NCBI GenBank assembly: GCA_030536755.1
Contig: JAUNPJ010000028.1
Location: 1 to 41,351, forward strand
DNA from: Eubacteriales bacterium
GTDB taxonomy: Bacteria > Bacillota > Clostridia > Lachnospirales > Lachnospiraceae
Reading direction: 5' to 3'
Length of the DNA stretch: 41,351 nucleotides
The notes under the pieces are model-generated. The model searched no databases and had not been told where the DNA came from. It saw only the letters and a program-made list of their open reading frames with translations. Made by a program: the position numbers and the translations under genes. Positions 26,840 through 37,300 of the stretch are shown piece by piece. Each line of letters begins with the position of its first letter. The stretch's first letter is position 1.

Positions 26840-29398
26840 TTATACCTGTGAAAAGACAATCATTACTTTAAACAGATCACCGTCCAGATAAACCTGAAAC
26901 TCACCTTTCTGCAATTCGGTCAGACTTTTGGCAATCGATAAGCCAAGTCCGCTTCCCTCTGTACTTCTCGAACCATCGCCGCGGATAAAACGCTCGGTCA
27001 GCTCATCTGCGGAAATATTCAAAGGCTCCGCTGAAATGTTTTTTAAAGAAAACGAGACCTTTCCATCCCGCTTTTTTAAATCGACATAAACTCTTGTTCC
27101 CTCCATGGCATATTTTGCCGTGTTATTAAAAATATTTGCAAGCACACGCCACATGCGCCGCCCGTCCGCATAAATCATGACAGGTTCCTCGGGAAGATTC
27201 AACATCAGCTTCAGATTTTTTTCTTCCATTTTTTCCTGAAATTCCCCAATCACCTGATGCAGCATTTCCACAAGATTCAGATTCGTCATCTCCAGCGTGA
27301 TATTTCCCGTGCTTGCTTTCGACGCCTCCACCACATCCTCCGTGAGAATCTTCAATCTCTGTGCCTTGGCATCCAGAATATCCAGATACCCGACAATCTT
27401 CGGGTCTGACAGATTTTCCCGCTTCAAAAGATCAACATAATTGATAATAGAAGTAAGCGGAGTCTTGATATCGTGTGATACGTTCGTGATCAATTCTGTC
27501 TTCATGCGCTCATTTTTCAGACTGTTTTCCACAGCCGCATCCAACCCGGCACCGATGCTGTTGATCGCTTCTGCAACTGTTTTCTGCTCTCCGATGAGCT
27601 TCTCGCACGGAATCTTATAATGAAGATCTCCGTCTGTAATCTTTTTCAGTCCCTCCAGAATTTCCTTCTGTCCGTTTACTCTTCGTACAAAATACCAGAA
27701 AGCAATGCCATCCAGAGCTAACAGCAGCAACAGACAGAAGAAAGATCCTCCTCCAAAAGATGCCGATACAAGAAACATCTGTGCCACAAGAAACGCGCCA
27801 AACAGGGAAACCATCTTCAGCGTTCTTCCATGCTGCACATCACTCCCTGCCTGTTCCAGAAATACTCTTGCCCGTCTCCACGCTTTCTTAACGAATCGCC
27901 AGAACCAGAGCAAAAAGCTGTTTTTCCAAAGCGTCTTTCCCTTGATTCTTCGCACAAGGCTCAGATAGCCAAGAAGAAACATCGCACAGCTTCCAAGCGC
28001 AAACACCACAACGGATGCATACAGAGCAAAGGCTGGAAAAAGTCCTCTGCTGTAATTTTCCCACACAGCAACCGGCACACACAAAAGCAAACACTCAAGA
28101 AACAGCAGACCACCAGCTGCAATTTCCGTAAAAATCCGGTCAAACCAGATCAAATGCAGTTCTCCGTCTCCTTCTTTTCGTCCGGCTCCAGGTGTGAGAA
28201 TCGCAAGCCCTGCCAGCCACAGCACCAGACAGACACACATCACAACAATCACCGGAATCAGCCAGCTCGAATATTTTTCATAATTGCGGCTTCGAATAGC
28301 CAGTTCATCTTCAATCGGATACGTGGTGTCCACACCGACTGCAAAAATGCAATCCGTAAGTCCCTCCGGAGCCGTCCTCCTAACAAAGTCCTGCCATTCC
28401 CGCAAATCGGTGTTCATCGTTGTCTCACATTGGGAAAGTTTTGGTTTGACGATCACATAAGCACCCGTTTCCCGGATAGCTGCCAGCGCAGCCTGGTGTG
28501 TTTTGTAAGAAGCATAGTCTTCCTTATTTGTATAAACTTTCCTGTTTTTCTGATCTACATACAGATACGTCAGATTTGTATTTCCCTCTGTATATTGTTC
28601 CAGTTTGCTGCTAAAAACCGCATTGGACATCTCCTGCAGTGCAAGATCCAGCGCCTGATAGGCTTCCTGCAGTCTTCCGTTCCAATTCGGATTTTTATTC
28701 ACAACATCCAGAATACTGTCTGCACCATCCGGTGCGTATTTTTCCTGAATGCTTTCCCCATAAAATGACCAGATACTGACATAGACAATCTCCCCTTTTT
28801 TATTTGCCACGCCCTGCAGTCCGTAAGTGTTTCCTTCCTCATAAGTTCTATACTGAATACGATCGCGGATATTAAAAATCGTAGCATCTTCGTCTCCATA
28901 GGACTTGTCCACTATAAATTTTAAGGATTTTTTGTCAATCAGATTCAAAAATTCCTGCGCATAGTAATAATCATAAGTTCCATCCGCCTTCTTGCACACA
29001 AGGATATTTTCGGCATTGTCATAGGAATCGTAACCTGCCGCCCAGTCTTTCAGATCAGACATCCGGTACGCAAGACCGGAAGTATTTTTATAAGTATATT
29101 CCTTTCCCTCATATACCTCCTGCAGATCCAGAAGACGGGAACTTCCATCTTCATTTTTTGTCTTCGTCCACTGCTGATATTGGATTCCATATAAAATATC
29201 TGCCGACATCTCGTGAATCTGCTGTGCAAAACCTTCTGTCTCTGCATTCAGCTTCTCTTTTACATCTGCCGGAAGATTTCCCCGGTTATATTGGTCAATC
29301 AAAAATATTCCGCATACCAGAGCTGCCGTCAGTAAGATATGTTCCAATGCAATCCATAAAATTTTTACCCAATTACGCCTGTACCATCTTTCTTTCAT
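26840..29398 (-). CDS. Large multi-pass sensor histidine kinase
   Basis: An 852-residue kinase. One N-terminal helix (about 12-34) is followed by a long extracellular region (about 35-370), then six or so further helices (about 375-570) and a short linker. HisKA has His642 in NVSHDIKTP, and HATPase has NIFNNTAKYA and GSGLGLSIAKSL. The kinase core is VanS-like; the large extracellular domain and polytopic membrane part are not assigned. It begins 3 bp after its response regulator and ends 49 bp before eno. Confidence 0.92.
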   Translation of the reverse strand: MKERWYRRNWVKILWIALEHILLTAALVCGIFLIDQYNRGNLPADVKEKLNAETEGFAQQIHEMSADILYGIQYQQWTKTKNEDGSSRLLDLQEVYEGKEYTYKNTSGLAYRMSDLKDWAAGYDSYDNAENILVCKKADGTYDYYYAQEFLNLIDKKSLKFIVDKSYGDEDATIFNIRDRIQYRTYEEGNTYGLQGVANKKGEIVYVSIWSFYGESIQEKYAPDGADSILDVVNKNPNWNGRLQEAYQALDLALQEMSNAVFSSKLEQYTEGNTNLTYLYVDQKNRKVYTNKEDYASYKTHQAALAAIRETGAYVIVKPKLSQCETTMNTDLREWQDFVRRTAPEGLTDCIFAVGVDTTYPIEDELAIRSRNYEKYSSWLIPVIVVMCVCLVLWLAGLAILTPGAGRKEGDGELHLIWFDRIFTEIAAGGLLFLECLLLCVPVAVWENYSRGLFPAFALYASVVVFALGSCAMFLLGYLSLVRRIKGKTLWKNSFLLWFWRFVKKAWRRARVFLEQAGSDVQHGRTLKMVSLFGAFLVAQMFLVSASFGGGSFFCLLLLLALDGIAFWYFVRRVNGQKEILEGLKKITDGDLHYKIPCEKLIGEQKTVAEAINSIGAGLDAAVENSLKNERMKTELITNVSHDIKTPLTSIINYVDLLKRENLSDPKIVGYLDILDAKAQRLKILTEDVVEASKASTGNITLEMTNLNLVEMLHQVIGEFQEKMEEKNLKLMLNLPEEPVMIYADGRRMWRVLANIFNNTAKYAMEGTRVYVDLKKRDGKVSFSLKNISAEPLNISADELTERFIRGDGSRSTEGSGLGLSIAKSLTELQKGEFQVYLDGDLFKVMIVFSQV

Positions 29399-29401
29399 GC
29401 C

Positions 29402-30106
29402 TTACTCCCTTCTGAAGCTTTCCACCTTGTAGCCCACACCCCAGACCACCTTCAGATAACGGGGATCTTTTGGATTGATCTCAATCTTCTCCCGAATATG
29501 GCGGATATGAACAGCCACCGTATTGTCCACACCAATCGCATTTTCATTCCAGACATTTTCATAAATCTGATTGATGGAAAATACTCTTCCCTGATTTTTT
29601 ACCAGCAAAAGTAAAATGTCATATTCAATCGGTGTAAGTTTTACCAGCTCCCCGTCTACACGTACCTCTTTGCGCTCATCATCCATACTCAGTCCTCCTG
29701 CTGTATACACATGACTGTTTTTTTCCTGCACCATTGCACCAAGCTGTGTATATCTGCGAAGCTGCGACTTGACTCTTGCCACCAGCTCCAGAGGATTAAA
29801 CGGTTTCGTTACATAATCGTCTGCTCCTACATTCAGCCCGAGAATCTTGTCCGCGTCCTCCGATTTGGCAGATAAAATAATAATGGGTAGAGGATTTTTC
29901 TTTCGGATCTGAAGTGTAGCCCGAATGCCGTCAAGCTTTGGCATCATGACATCAATCACCAGAAGATCCACATGGTTTTCTGAAAGTACTTTTAAAGCCT
30001 CCTCACCGTCATAAGCTTTTAGTACGTGGTAGCCCTCCTGTGTCAGATAGATTTCTATTGCCTCCACAATTTCTTTATCGTCATCGCAAACTAAAATGTC
30101 TGCCAT
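29402..30106 (-). CDS. OmpR-family (VanR-like) response regulator
   Basis: A 234-residue regulator: receiver with CDDDKE (8-12), phospho-acceptor Asp52 and Lys near 101 (TKPFNP), then a winged helix ending HIRHIREKIEINPKDPRYLKVVWGVGYK. The frame is open eight codons further, but GGAGGTGAGAAAC places the start at 30106. It forms a transcription unit with the downstream kinase. Confidence 0.95.
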   Translation of the reverse strand: MADILVCDDDKEIVEAIEIYLTQEGYHVLKAYDGEEALKVLSENHVDLLVIDVMMPKLDGIRATLQIRKKNPLPIIILSAKSEDADKILGLNVGADDYVTKPFNPLELVARVKSQLRRYTQLGAMVQEKNSHVYTAGGLSMDDERKEVRVDGELVKLTPIEYDILLLLVKNQGRVFSINQIYENVWNENAIGVDNTVAVHIRHIREKIEINPKDPRYLKVVWGVGYKVESFRRE

Positions 30107-30203
30107 GTTTCTCACCTCCTCTGTAAACATAGAATAACAAAAACTTTTTAAGATGACAGAACGTAATTCTTAATACTTTCTTAGGATTTCACTTTCGTTA
30201 CAA

Positions 30204-30232
30204 AAGGCGAAGAACAAAATGCTCTTCGCCTT
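30204..30232 (-). terminator. Terminator after the EAL-domain gene
   Basis: AAGGCGAAGA and TCTTCGCCTT form a perfect 10-bp stem around GCATTTTGT, followed by TTG on the minus strand, 28 bp past the stop codon. Confidence 0.85.
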
Positions 30233-30259
30233 ATACCTTACTTCAATTTTCTATTTTTT

Positions 30260-33200
30260 TCAACAATTCCCATGTCTTTTCACAACAGCATGTTTCTGAG
30301 AGAGATCATCCAGCAGACGATGATATCCTTCCAGAACAATCACACCATTTTCATGGATGGATTTTGCACCCACACAGCGAACAGCCACATCTCCGAGTTC
30401 CGGATGATTCCATATATATTCCAGCTCGACAATTTTATCTGTTGTCATCATGGTTTCCGCTCTGTTCTGCACATATGCAGTATACTCCTGATGGATTCTT
30501 CCATGCCAATACTCATAATATTCTTCTGGAGTCAGATTTTCTTTAACACCAAGAATCTGCTTCATCTTTTCATCTACAATCAGTGATTTTTCTCCCGTGT
30601 TTCTATTAATCTTAATAATCCAAAGTCCCAGCGATACGTTGAAGAGAATATCGGCATTGATCTTATTCCTCTTTAGCCTGGAAAAAGGCTGTCCATCTAT
30701 TTCTGTTCTTTGCAGTTCTGCCTGAATACGACGTCCAGTTATTACAGCCGCCTTCTCAAGAAGACTCCAGTCATCATGAATTTTTTCCACATTGTCAAGA
30801 CAATAGAACCCATACAGTTTTCCCTCTACCCAGATTGCTGACAGCAAACTGTTTTTGATGTTCTGCATCTGTATTTGTTTCCATAAAGTCAAATGATTCT
30901 TTTTATATTCCTCTGTACTCTCCACAAACACTATATTGTGTGCTTTTAACTGTTCAATCCATACCTGCATTTTACTGCACAGTACTACAGATAAATGTGC
31001 CGGTTTTCCCATAACACCTACTGCACAGGTCGCATCTTCCACCACCCACATATCCATGGCTTCTTTATATGTATACAACAAAACACGATCTGCCCTGTAT
31101 GTTCTCTTGAGAAATTCAAGTATATTTTTATAAAAAGAAGAAATATCGCATTCAGCAAAAGAAAGTTGATACATCTCTTCCGCCAGTCTTCCAACTTCCA
31201 GCTCTTTCTTCATTTCCTGATAAACCCGGTTGTTTTCTCGCATTAAGTCTCTTCCAATAATCAACTCCGTTTTTCTGTTATTCCATTTCACAGTCTTTTC
31301 CTGAAAAATCATTCTGCCATTGGATTTTTCCCACAAATGATACTGGAAACGGCATTCCAGATGACCCGATTTGGTAGTTTTACATCCTTTGCAGGGTTGC
31401 TTTGCGTTCACAAACAGATTGTAGCATTTCTTTCCTTCATAATCATAAATTCCCGTTTCTCTTTTGGCTGCCGCATTTATATAACACACTTCTCTGCTCT
31501 CCTTGTCCACAAGCCAGATCAAAATATTCAGATTATCGAGAATCTGTTGATAACAGACACTGTTTTCAACCTCCGGATTCGGCACTTTGCCCAGTTCTTT
31601 CATACTTTGGCGAATATTTATTACTTTCTGATGATATGCCGCATCTTCCATCAGATATTCTCTCTCAAAGCAATCTCCCGGAATCGGCCTGCCAAAAAAG
31701 AAGCCCTGAATCAATTCCGGATACAATTGTCCCAGACAATTCAGTTCTTCCTCCATCTCAACCCCTTCACAGCACACACGGATATGCACACTATGAGCCA
31801 ATTCAAGCACATTGCTCAACAGGCGAAAATTGTAAGCATTCTTTTGAATTCCGCTGACAAAACATTTGTCAATCTTAATCTCATCAATATCAAGATTTTT
31901 CAGATACTCCAAAGAAGAATAACCGGTTCCAAAATCATCTACAGAAATACGGATACCATTGTCTCTCCACTGATGGAAAATATTGTTATAATAATGAAAA
32001 TTCTGCAGATGTATGCTTTCTGTAATCTCAAGAGATAAAGCGGAACCAGGAAGCCCTGATTTCCACAGTGCCTCATTTACATCCGCTACGATCGATGGCT
32101 CCTGCAGCTGTATATACGACATGTTCACACTAATGTGAAACCCCACATTCCATTTTCTCCATCTTGCACATTGAACCAAAGCCTTCTCCAACACCCATTT
32201 TCCCACAGGAACGATCATACCCGTATCTTCAAGAATCGGAATAAATACCGCCGGGGATAAAAATCCATGCTTTTCAGACGTAAAACGAAGCAATGCTTCT
32301 GCCCCATAGACTGAAAAATCTCCTATTCGCACCTGTGGCTGATAATACAGTTCAAAACCTTCAAAACCATGTTCCACACTTTTTTTCAGTTCTTCCTGAA
32401 TTTCAATGCGATACAAATTTGCTTCGTAATCCTCTGAAGAGAAGAACTCCATGCGATTTCTTCCATTTTGTTTTGCCCGTTCGAGCGCACTTTCCGCATA
32501 CTGCATCAAAACAGAACTGTCCGATATCTGCTCGATAGGATAAGATACTACTCCGGCAGACAACGTACACTGCCCCTCCATCTGTACCTGGATATTCTGG
32601 AAATATTTTTCTGTTTCTCTTGCATTAAATCCACCCAAATCTATGCCAAACTGGTCACCATCCAAACGATATACCTGAATCAGCGACTTATTGCAGGCTT
32701 TCTCCAGTATTTCCCCCATATATTTCAGAAGACGATTTCCATAGGCACGTCCCATCCTCTGGTTGATGTCCTTGAAGTTATCAATCCCTATGATCATTAA
32801 ATGACCACGGCGACCTTTAAACAGGCGCTTCGTCATATTTTCCAGCAATTTGCTGTAATTCATAAGTCCTGTCAGCAAATCGATTTTATCAGCCAGTACC
32901 GTATTCGAAAAACGTCCCAATGCAATATCCGGATTTCCAGCCTTATCCAGCTGAACACTGCCTCTGCAGTTGATCCAGTAACGTTCCCCCTTCTGGTCAA
33001 TCGCTCTGCAGTCAAAGTCAAATTTATCCCGTTCCCCGGAACGAATGTCCGATATCACATGCTTCACGTACTCCTGATCATTTTCACTGACTACAGACAA
33101 AAAAGACTGTACTGAATAAACACTGACTCCATTTTGAATGAAAGAAAATTCTCCTGTTGTATGGTTTGCCAGAGAAATCTCTCCATTTTTAATATTCCAC

Positions 33201-33652
33201 AGAAAAAGTACATCATCCGTCGACTCATTTAAAGTCTTGAGCATTTCATAATATTGCTTTTGCTGTTCTTCCCTTTCCTGCTCCCGTCCCAATTCAAATA
33301 ACATATGATTAAATGCCTCTGAAAGTTCTCCCATATATGTTATACAGGAAGAACATTCTCCCGAAGCAATCTGCTTCATTTTCCAGACCAGGTGATTAAA
33401 ATTGGCATGCAGATTTTTCAAATTATAGCAAAACGTATTTTCTTCGGGAGGAAGAGGAACATCCAGATTTCCTCTGGAAAGTTCAGATGAATACGCTTTC
33501 ATCTCTTCAACATTTTTCTGAAGCACCTGGAGTCCTTCTCCCAGTCTTCGATACTCATCATCCAGTTCCTGCAGATTTATTTTTTTGATATGTGTATCAT
33601 ATAAAATACTCTTTAAATACTCAAAAAGCAAATCACAGTTTCTATTGCTCAT
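30260..33652 (-). CDS. Cytoplasmic multi-sensor c-di-GMP phosphodiesterase (degenerate GGDEF, intact EAL)
   Basis: An 1130-residue soluble protein with no membrane helix. Order: an N-terminal helical, HAMP-like region (about 1-130), PAS (140-250), GGDEF (255-405), EAL (415-665), a PAS with a CxxC pair (720-830), GAF-like (870-1010) and a last PAS (1030-1110). The GGDEF motif is DGDQF (331-335), so cyclase activity is doubtful. The EAL domain keeps EALLRF (452-457), Asn510, Glu545, DDFGTGYS (572-579), Lys593 and EGVE (629-632), so c-di-GMP hydrolysis is expected. AGGAG precedes the 33652 ATG, 7 bp after the V4R gene stop. Confidence 0.92.
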   Translation of the reverse strand: MSNRNCDLLFEYLKSILYDTHIKKINLQELDDEYRRLGEGLQVLQKNVEEMKAYSSELSRGNLDVPLPPEENTFCYNLKNLHANFNHLVWKMKQIASGECSSCITYMGELSEAFNHMLFELGREQEREEQQKQYYEMLKTLNESTDDVLFLWNIKNGEISLANHTTGEFSFIQNGVSVYSVQSFLSVVSENDQEYVKHVISDIRSGERDKFDFDCRAIDQKGERYWINCRGSVQLDKAGNPDIALGRFSNTVLADKIDLLTGLMNYSKLLENMTKRLFKGRRGHLMIIGIDNFKDINQRMGRAYGNRLLKYMGEILEKACNKSLIQVYRLDGDQFGIDLGGFNARETEKYFQNIQVQMEGQCTLSAGVVSYPIEQISDSSVLMQYAESALERAKQNGRNRMEFFSSEDYEANLYRIEIQEELKKSVEHGFEGFELYYQPQVRIGDFSVYGAEALLRFTSEKHGFLSPAVFIPILEDTGMIVPVGKWVLEKALVQCARWRKWNVGFHISVNMSYIQLQEPSIVADVNEALWKSGLPGSALSLEITESIHLQNFHYYNNIFHQWRDNGIRISVDDFGTGYSSLEYLKNLDIDEIKIDKCFVSGIQKNAYNFRLLSNVLELAHSVHIRVCCEGVEMEEELNCLGQLYPELIQGFFFGRPIPGDCFEREYLMEDAAYHQKVINIRQSMKELGKVPNPEVENSVCYQQILDNLNILIWLVDKESREVCYINAAAKRETGIYDYEGKKCYNLFVNAKQPCKGCKTTKSGHLECRFQYHLWEKSNGRMIFQEKTVKWNNRKTELIIGRDLMRENNRVYQEMKKELEVGRLAEEMYQLSFAECDISSFYKNILEFLKRTYRADRVLLYTYKEAMDMWVVEDATCAVGVMGKPAHLSVVLCSKMQVWIEQLKAHNIVFVESTEEYKKNHLTLWKQIQMQNIKNSLLSAIWVEGKLYGFYCLDNVEKIHDDWSLLEKAAVITGRRIQAELQRTEIDGQPFSRLKRNKINADILFNVSLGLWIIKINRNTGEKSLIVDEKMKQILGVKENLTPEEYYEYWHGRIHQEYTAYVQNRAETMMTTDKIVELEYIWNHPELGDVAVRCVGAKSIHENGVIVLEGYHRLLDDLSQKHAVVKRHGNC

Positions 33653-33659
33653 AATACTC

Positions 33660-34196
33660 CTACTTATCTTTTTCTGCACAAAATCTGCAAACACGGTCGC
33701 CTGTTGCCCAACAGTCAATCTCTATGACGTTATACGTACATTCATAGTACTTTGATAAAATTCCAGAAATAAATCCCTCATCATAATTACAGACAGCTTC
33801 CCCTAAAACAGGAAGTCCCGAACAGTCTGCATCCTCCGATACCGTCAGAACCATCGTTCCTGTCTGATCGTCAAATTTTTCAATGCGTAAAATTCCAATT
33901 TTCAAATCCTGCATTTTTTCCTGAAGCTGCAGCACAAACTCATTGACCGGAAGAAAGAGATTCAACATTTTTTCTGCAAAAAATGTACCTGCGCGTTTTC
34001 CTGCATTTCGAAAAATCTCTTTTTGCTTTTCTGCACCAAACTCTTCTTCCAGCTGCTCTTTTAAAGAATATTCCAGCAGACGATACACCATAACCGGGAT
34101 TTCACTTCCCAGATTGCAGCGTCCCTCTTCCGAAAAATTCAGATAATCCATCAAGGATAATTTCTTATCACATTCAAAAAAAATGTTCTTTTCCAT
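33660..34196 (-). CDS. V4R-domain small-molecule-binding protein
   Basis: A 178-residue protein whose C-terminal part (about 115-175) matches the V4R (4-vinyl reductase) fold: GEAVCNYDEGF and the closing DCWATGDRVCRFC motif with cysteines that in relatives bind a ligand or metal. The N-terminal half is helical. V4R domains act as input modules for signalling proteins. Here the domain is a separate chain 7 bp upstream of the EAL protein, so a sensor-effector pair is likely. GAGGTGAAG supports the ATG at 34196 over an earlier in-frame one. Confidence 0.82.
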   Translation of the reverse strand: MEKNIFFECDKKLSLMDYLNFSEEGRCNLGSEIPVMVYRLLEYSLKEQLEEEFGAEKQKEIFRNAGKRAGTFFAEKMLNLFLPVNEFVLQLQEKMQDLKIGILRIEKFDDQTGTMVLTVSEDADCSGLPVLGEAVCNYDEGFISGILSKYYECTYNVIEIDCWATGDRVCRFCAEKDK

Positions 34197-34238
34197 ACTT
34201 TCTTCACCTCTTCCCATAAAATCGTACATTTACATAAG

Positions 34239-34266
34239 ATTATACCATTTTCGAGGTATTTTGCAA
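34239..34266 (-). promoter_or_regulatory. Promoter of the V4R-EAL operon
   Basis: TATAAT (34239-34244) with a TTGCAA -35 (34261-34266) at 16-bp spacing on the minus strand. It starts 10 bp after the hairpin that ends the upstream gene. Confidence 0.7.
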
Positions 34267-34275
34267 TCTGAAATT

Positions 34276-34331
34276 AAGGGGGAAAGGTTTCCATGTACGG
34301 GTTTTCCCGGACATAGGAACCTTTCCCCCTT
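34276..34331 (-). terminator. Very long stem-loop after the PI-PLC gene
   Basis: A 26-bp-arm hairpin (AAGGGGGAAAGGTT outer arm, CGGG/CCCG at the TTTT loop) with about four mismatches begins 4 bp after the stop codon. The tail AATTTC is a poor U-run. The stem is far longer than other terminators in the window and may be a repeat-derived structure used as a terminator. Confidence 0.75.
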
Positions 34332-34335
34332 GTCC

Positions 34336-37300
34336 TTATTTTACGGTCACAGTCACGGTCTTTCTGATACCGTTCTGTGTATAAACATAAATCTTACAGC
34401 TGCCAGTACCTTTGGCATTGATCTGTCCGGATTTGCTGACCGTTGCCACATACGGGTTGCTGGTCGCATAGCGGACCTTCGCGCTGTGAACCTTCACACT
34501 GCGTTTTGCAGGCACCTGTACAGTTGCCTTGAGTGTCTGCATCTTGCCTTTCTTTAGAGAAATTGCAGTCTGCTTCACGGTAATGCCAGTCGGATTACCA
34601 TACTTGCTGCTGGTCGTTGTTGCATGGATGCAGGCAGACTTGGCAATGCGAACCTTCTTACCTCCAACCAGCTTGTAAGCATCCACATAGTATTTGTAAT
34701 AAGTATTCGCTTTCAGGGACGATTTTGTCCAAGAAAGGGTACTTTCACCGTTAATCGTCTTCAAGAGCTTCGCTGACTTGCCGCAGGCAGCCCCGTAGAT
34801 ACGGTAGCCGTCCGCACCGGAAACTTTATTCCACGCAATCTTCTGTGCTGTTGACGTAGATTTCTTGACCTGAGGGATCAGAACCTTCGGAATCACTTTC
34901 TCTGTTTTCTGATAGAAATCGGTTATCTTCACTTGTGCCGTTATCTTGCTAAAACGTGAATCTTTTGGTGTAAAGGTCATCGTGAAGGTTTTTCCGGCCT
35001 TATATTCGTCAAGCGTAGGGATATGTGTTCCGTCGTTAAAGCTCCAGGTTCCGTTTCCAGTCTGTCCGCTTAACGATGCTTCTCTAAGAGTCTGCCCGTG
35101 AGTCATCTTCACGGTCGTCGGCGCAGTGACTTTTGCTGCGAAAAAGTTACCGCCATTGAAATTCGTTTCATAGATCAGTTTCGACATCTGGATATCGATG
35201 AAGTTCAGCATCACCATTCCCGTTCTTTGATTGTTAAAATACTTACTTCCGTCACCATTATACAACCATGGATTGACATGCCGCGTCTGGTCAAGCGGAA
35301 CATCCAAACCGGAATCGGATACACAACTCGTATAATTAAAGACCCATGCACTATTGTCTTTTTCTGACATTTGTTTCAATGTTCCTTCTATGAACTTTTC
35401 TTTCTCGTCCCAACGTTCCTTGTAGGCATCCTGCACATAGACAGACGTATTACCCATCTGATATATTCTTTCCGCATAATATCTGGAATCACTATAGTTA
35501 TAGCTATCCCAGTTGGTAAGATCTATTCCGAAGTATTGTTCACTCAAACCATCTGCCTCATAATTATAGCCGTCAAGCGAGTATCTTCTCATAAACACGA
35601 TCTTACCACGTGCTTCTCCCATAGTCGGAATTTCATCGCCTGTCCAGACACAATCCATATGACCTTTGATAAAGCTTCCGACAGACTTTGCCAGCCCTAA
35701 TTCTGACCCGCCATCCGCCTTGATCAGCAGGATAATTGATTCCGAAGGATGTTTTTTCAAAAATCTGACACTGTCATCCAAGATTGACTGCAAATAAAGC
35801 TTGCTGCCATCACGATCATAGCATGGTGCAAACATGCTGCCGTGAACGATCCTTACACCTGCCGGACTCGTATCATCTTTATCAGCGTTACAGCGTACAT
35901 CAAAGCTGCGAGCCCCGACATTGAGCTGCTCACCATAATAATATTTCTGGCAGGTAGAAATGGATGCCTGTGCGGAAGCATCCCAGAATACCCCAGCCGT
36001 TCCCGTATCATGAGTACCCGGAATATTCACAGAAGACAGCAGGGCATCATCCGGGATATCCTTCATCCAATCATCGGCGTAATTGAAATTTACCGGATTA
36101 TCCGTTCCCGCAAATGCATCGATTGTAAAATGTGCAAGCTCTACATATGTAGTCTTATCTTCATCCTCATTCAGCACATAAGCTTTTCCATCCCATTGTA
36201 CGAGCGTTCCCGAACTTTTTGGTTCCTCTTCATTCTCCTCTTTCTTCTTTTTCACTTCATATTTATAACCTATGAATTTTCCGGTTTTCGCATTCTGTAT
36301 CGTGTAGCTTCCGTCATTCTGCCTGAAAAATCTCCAAAGCTGGCTTGTATTGTAATTACCATTTTTAGATTGACGATCCCACAGATGAATATTGGGAGTA
36401 CCTTCTGATGCACCTTCATTTTCTACGTCCCACACTTTATCGTAGATATTATTTTCACCGTCGGTACAGTAAGCCATCTCATAAGCTGAGTAATACGAAT
36501 TCCATTTCAAAAGAATTTTACTGTTGGTTCCCATTCTGTAAAAATGAAGATGCGTATAAAGAGCAGGAATATCGTCGACAGCGGTGACACATTCAAGCGT
36601 TCCCGGCTTGAACAGCGAAATAAAAGTGCCGTCCTCTTTTCCAGATCCATCCTCTTTATCTTTAATCAGATCCTCTACTTCACCGCCCTGCTTTGGAACG
36701 ACTGCTTTTGTAATGATCCATTTCTCACGAGATCCCTGCTCGGTCTGAATGATCTTATCTTCATAGCTCGGGTTTCCGCTTTTGTCAGTATCCTCATATC
36801 CCATCCACAATTCGCTGTTTCTATTCTGAATATAATAAAGTTCATTACCATATTGATCTGTACCCGCAGAATAGAAGGCAAACTGGCGATGATTGTTACC
36901 TTTGAGTTCACTGTCTCTATCTTCCCAAAGATGAAGCTTCGCACCTGACTTCTTGCTCTTATCATCAATATCAACAAATCTGTCCGTACCATTATCCTTT
37001 ATATGCTTGATTCCATAATATCCATCATCAATCTTATTACCGTTCTTGTCCGTCACATCATACAGCTTAAAATAACAGTTGCTGCCGGAATAATCATCCA
37101 GATGAATGACGTTGCTTTTTTCCGCACTGCCATTGGCATTCCACCTGTAATCAGTATTTTTTGCAAGTGTTATAAACAGCAGCTCTCCCGTAGGCATACT
37201 GATTCCACCGCTACCCACAAGCTCCTGTTCACCTTCCTCGGAATCCTCAATGATTATATCACTGTCATTCGAGGACGTTTCTTCAATCTCTACCTCATTT

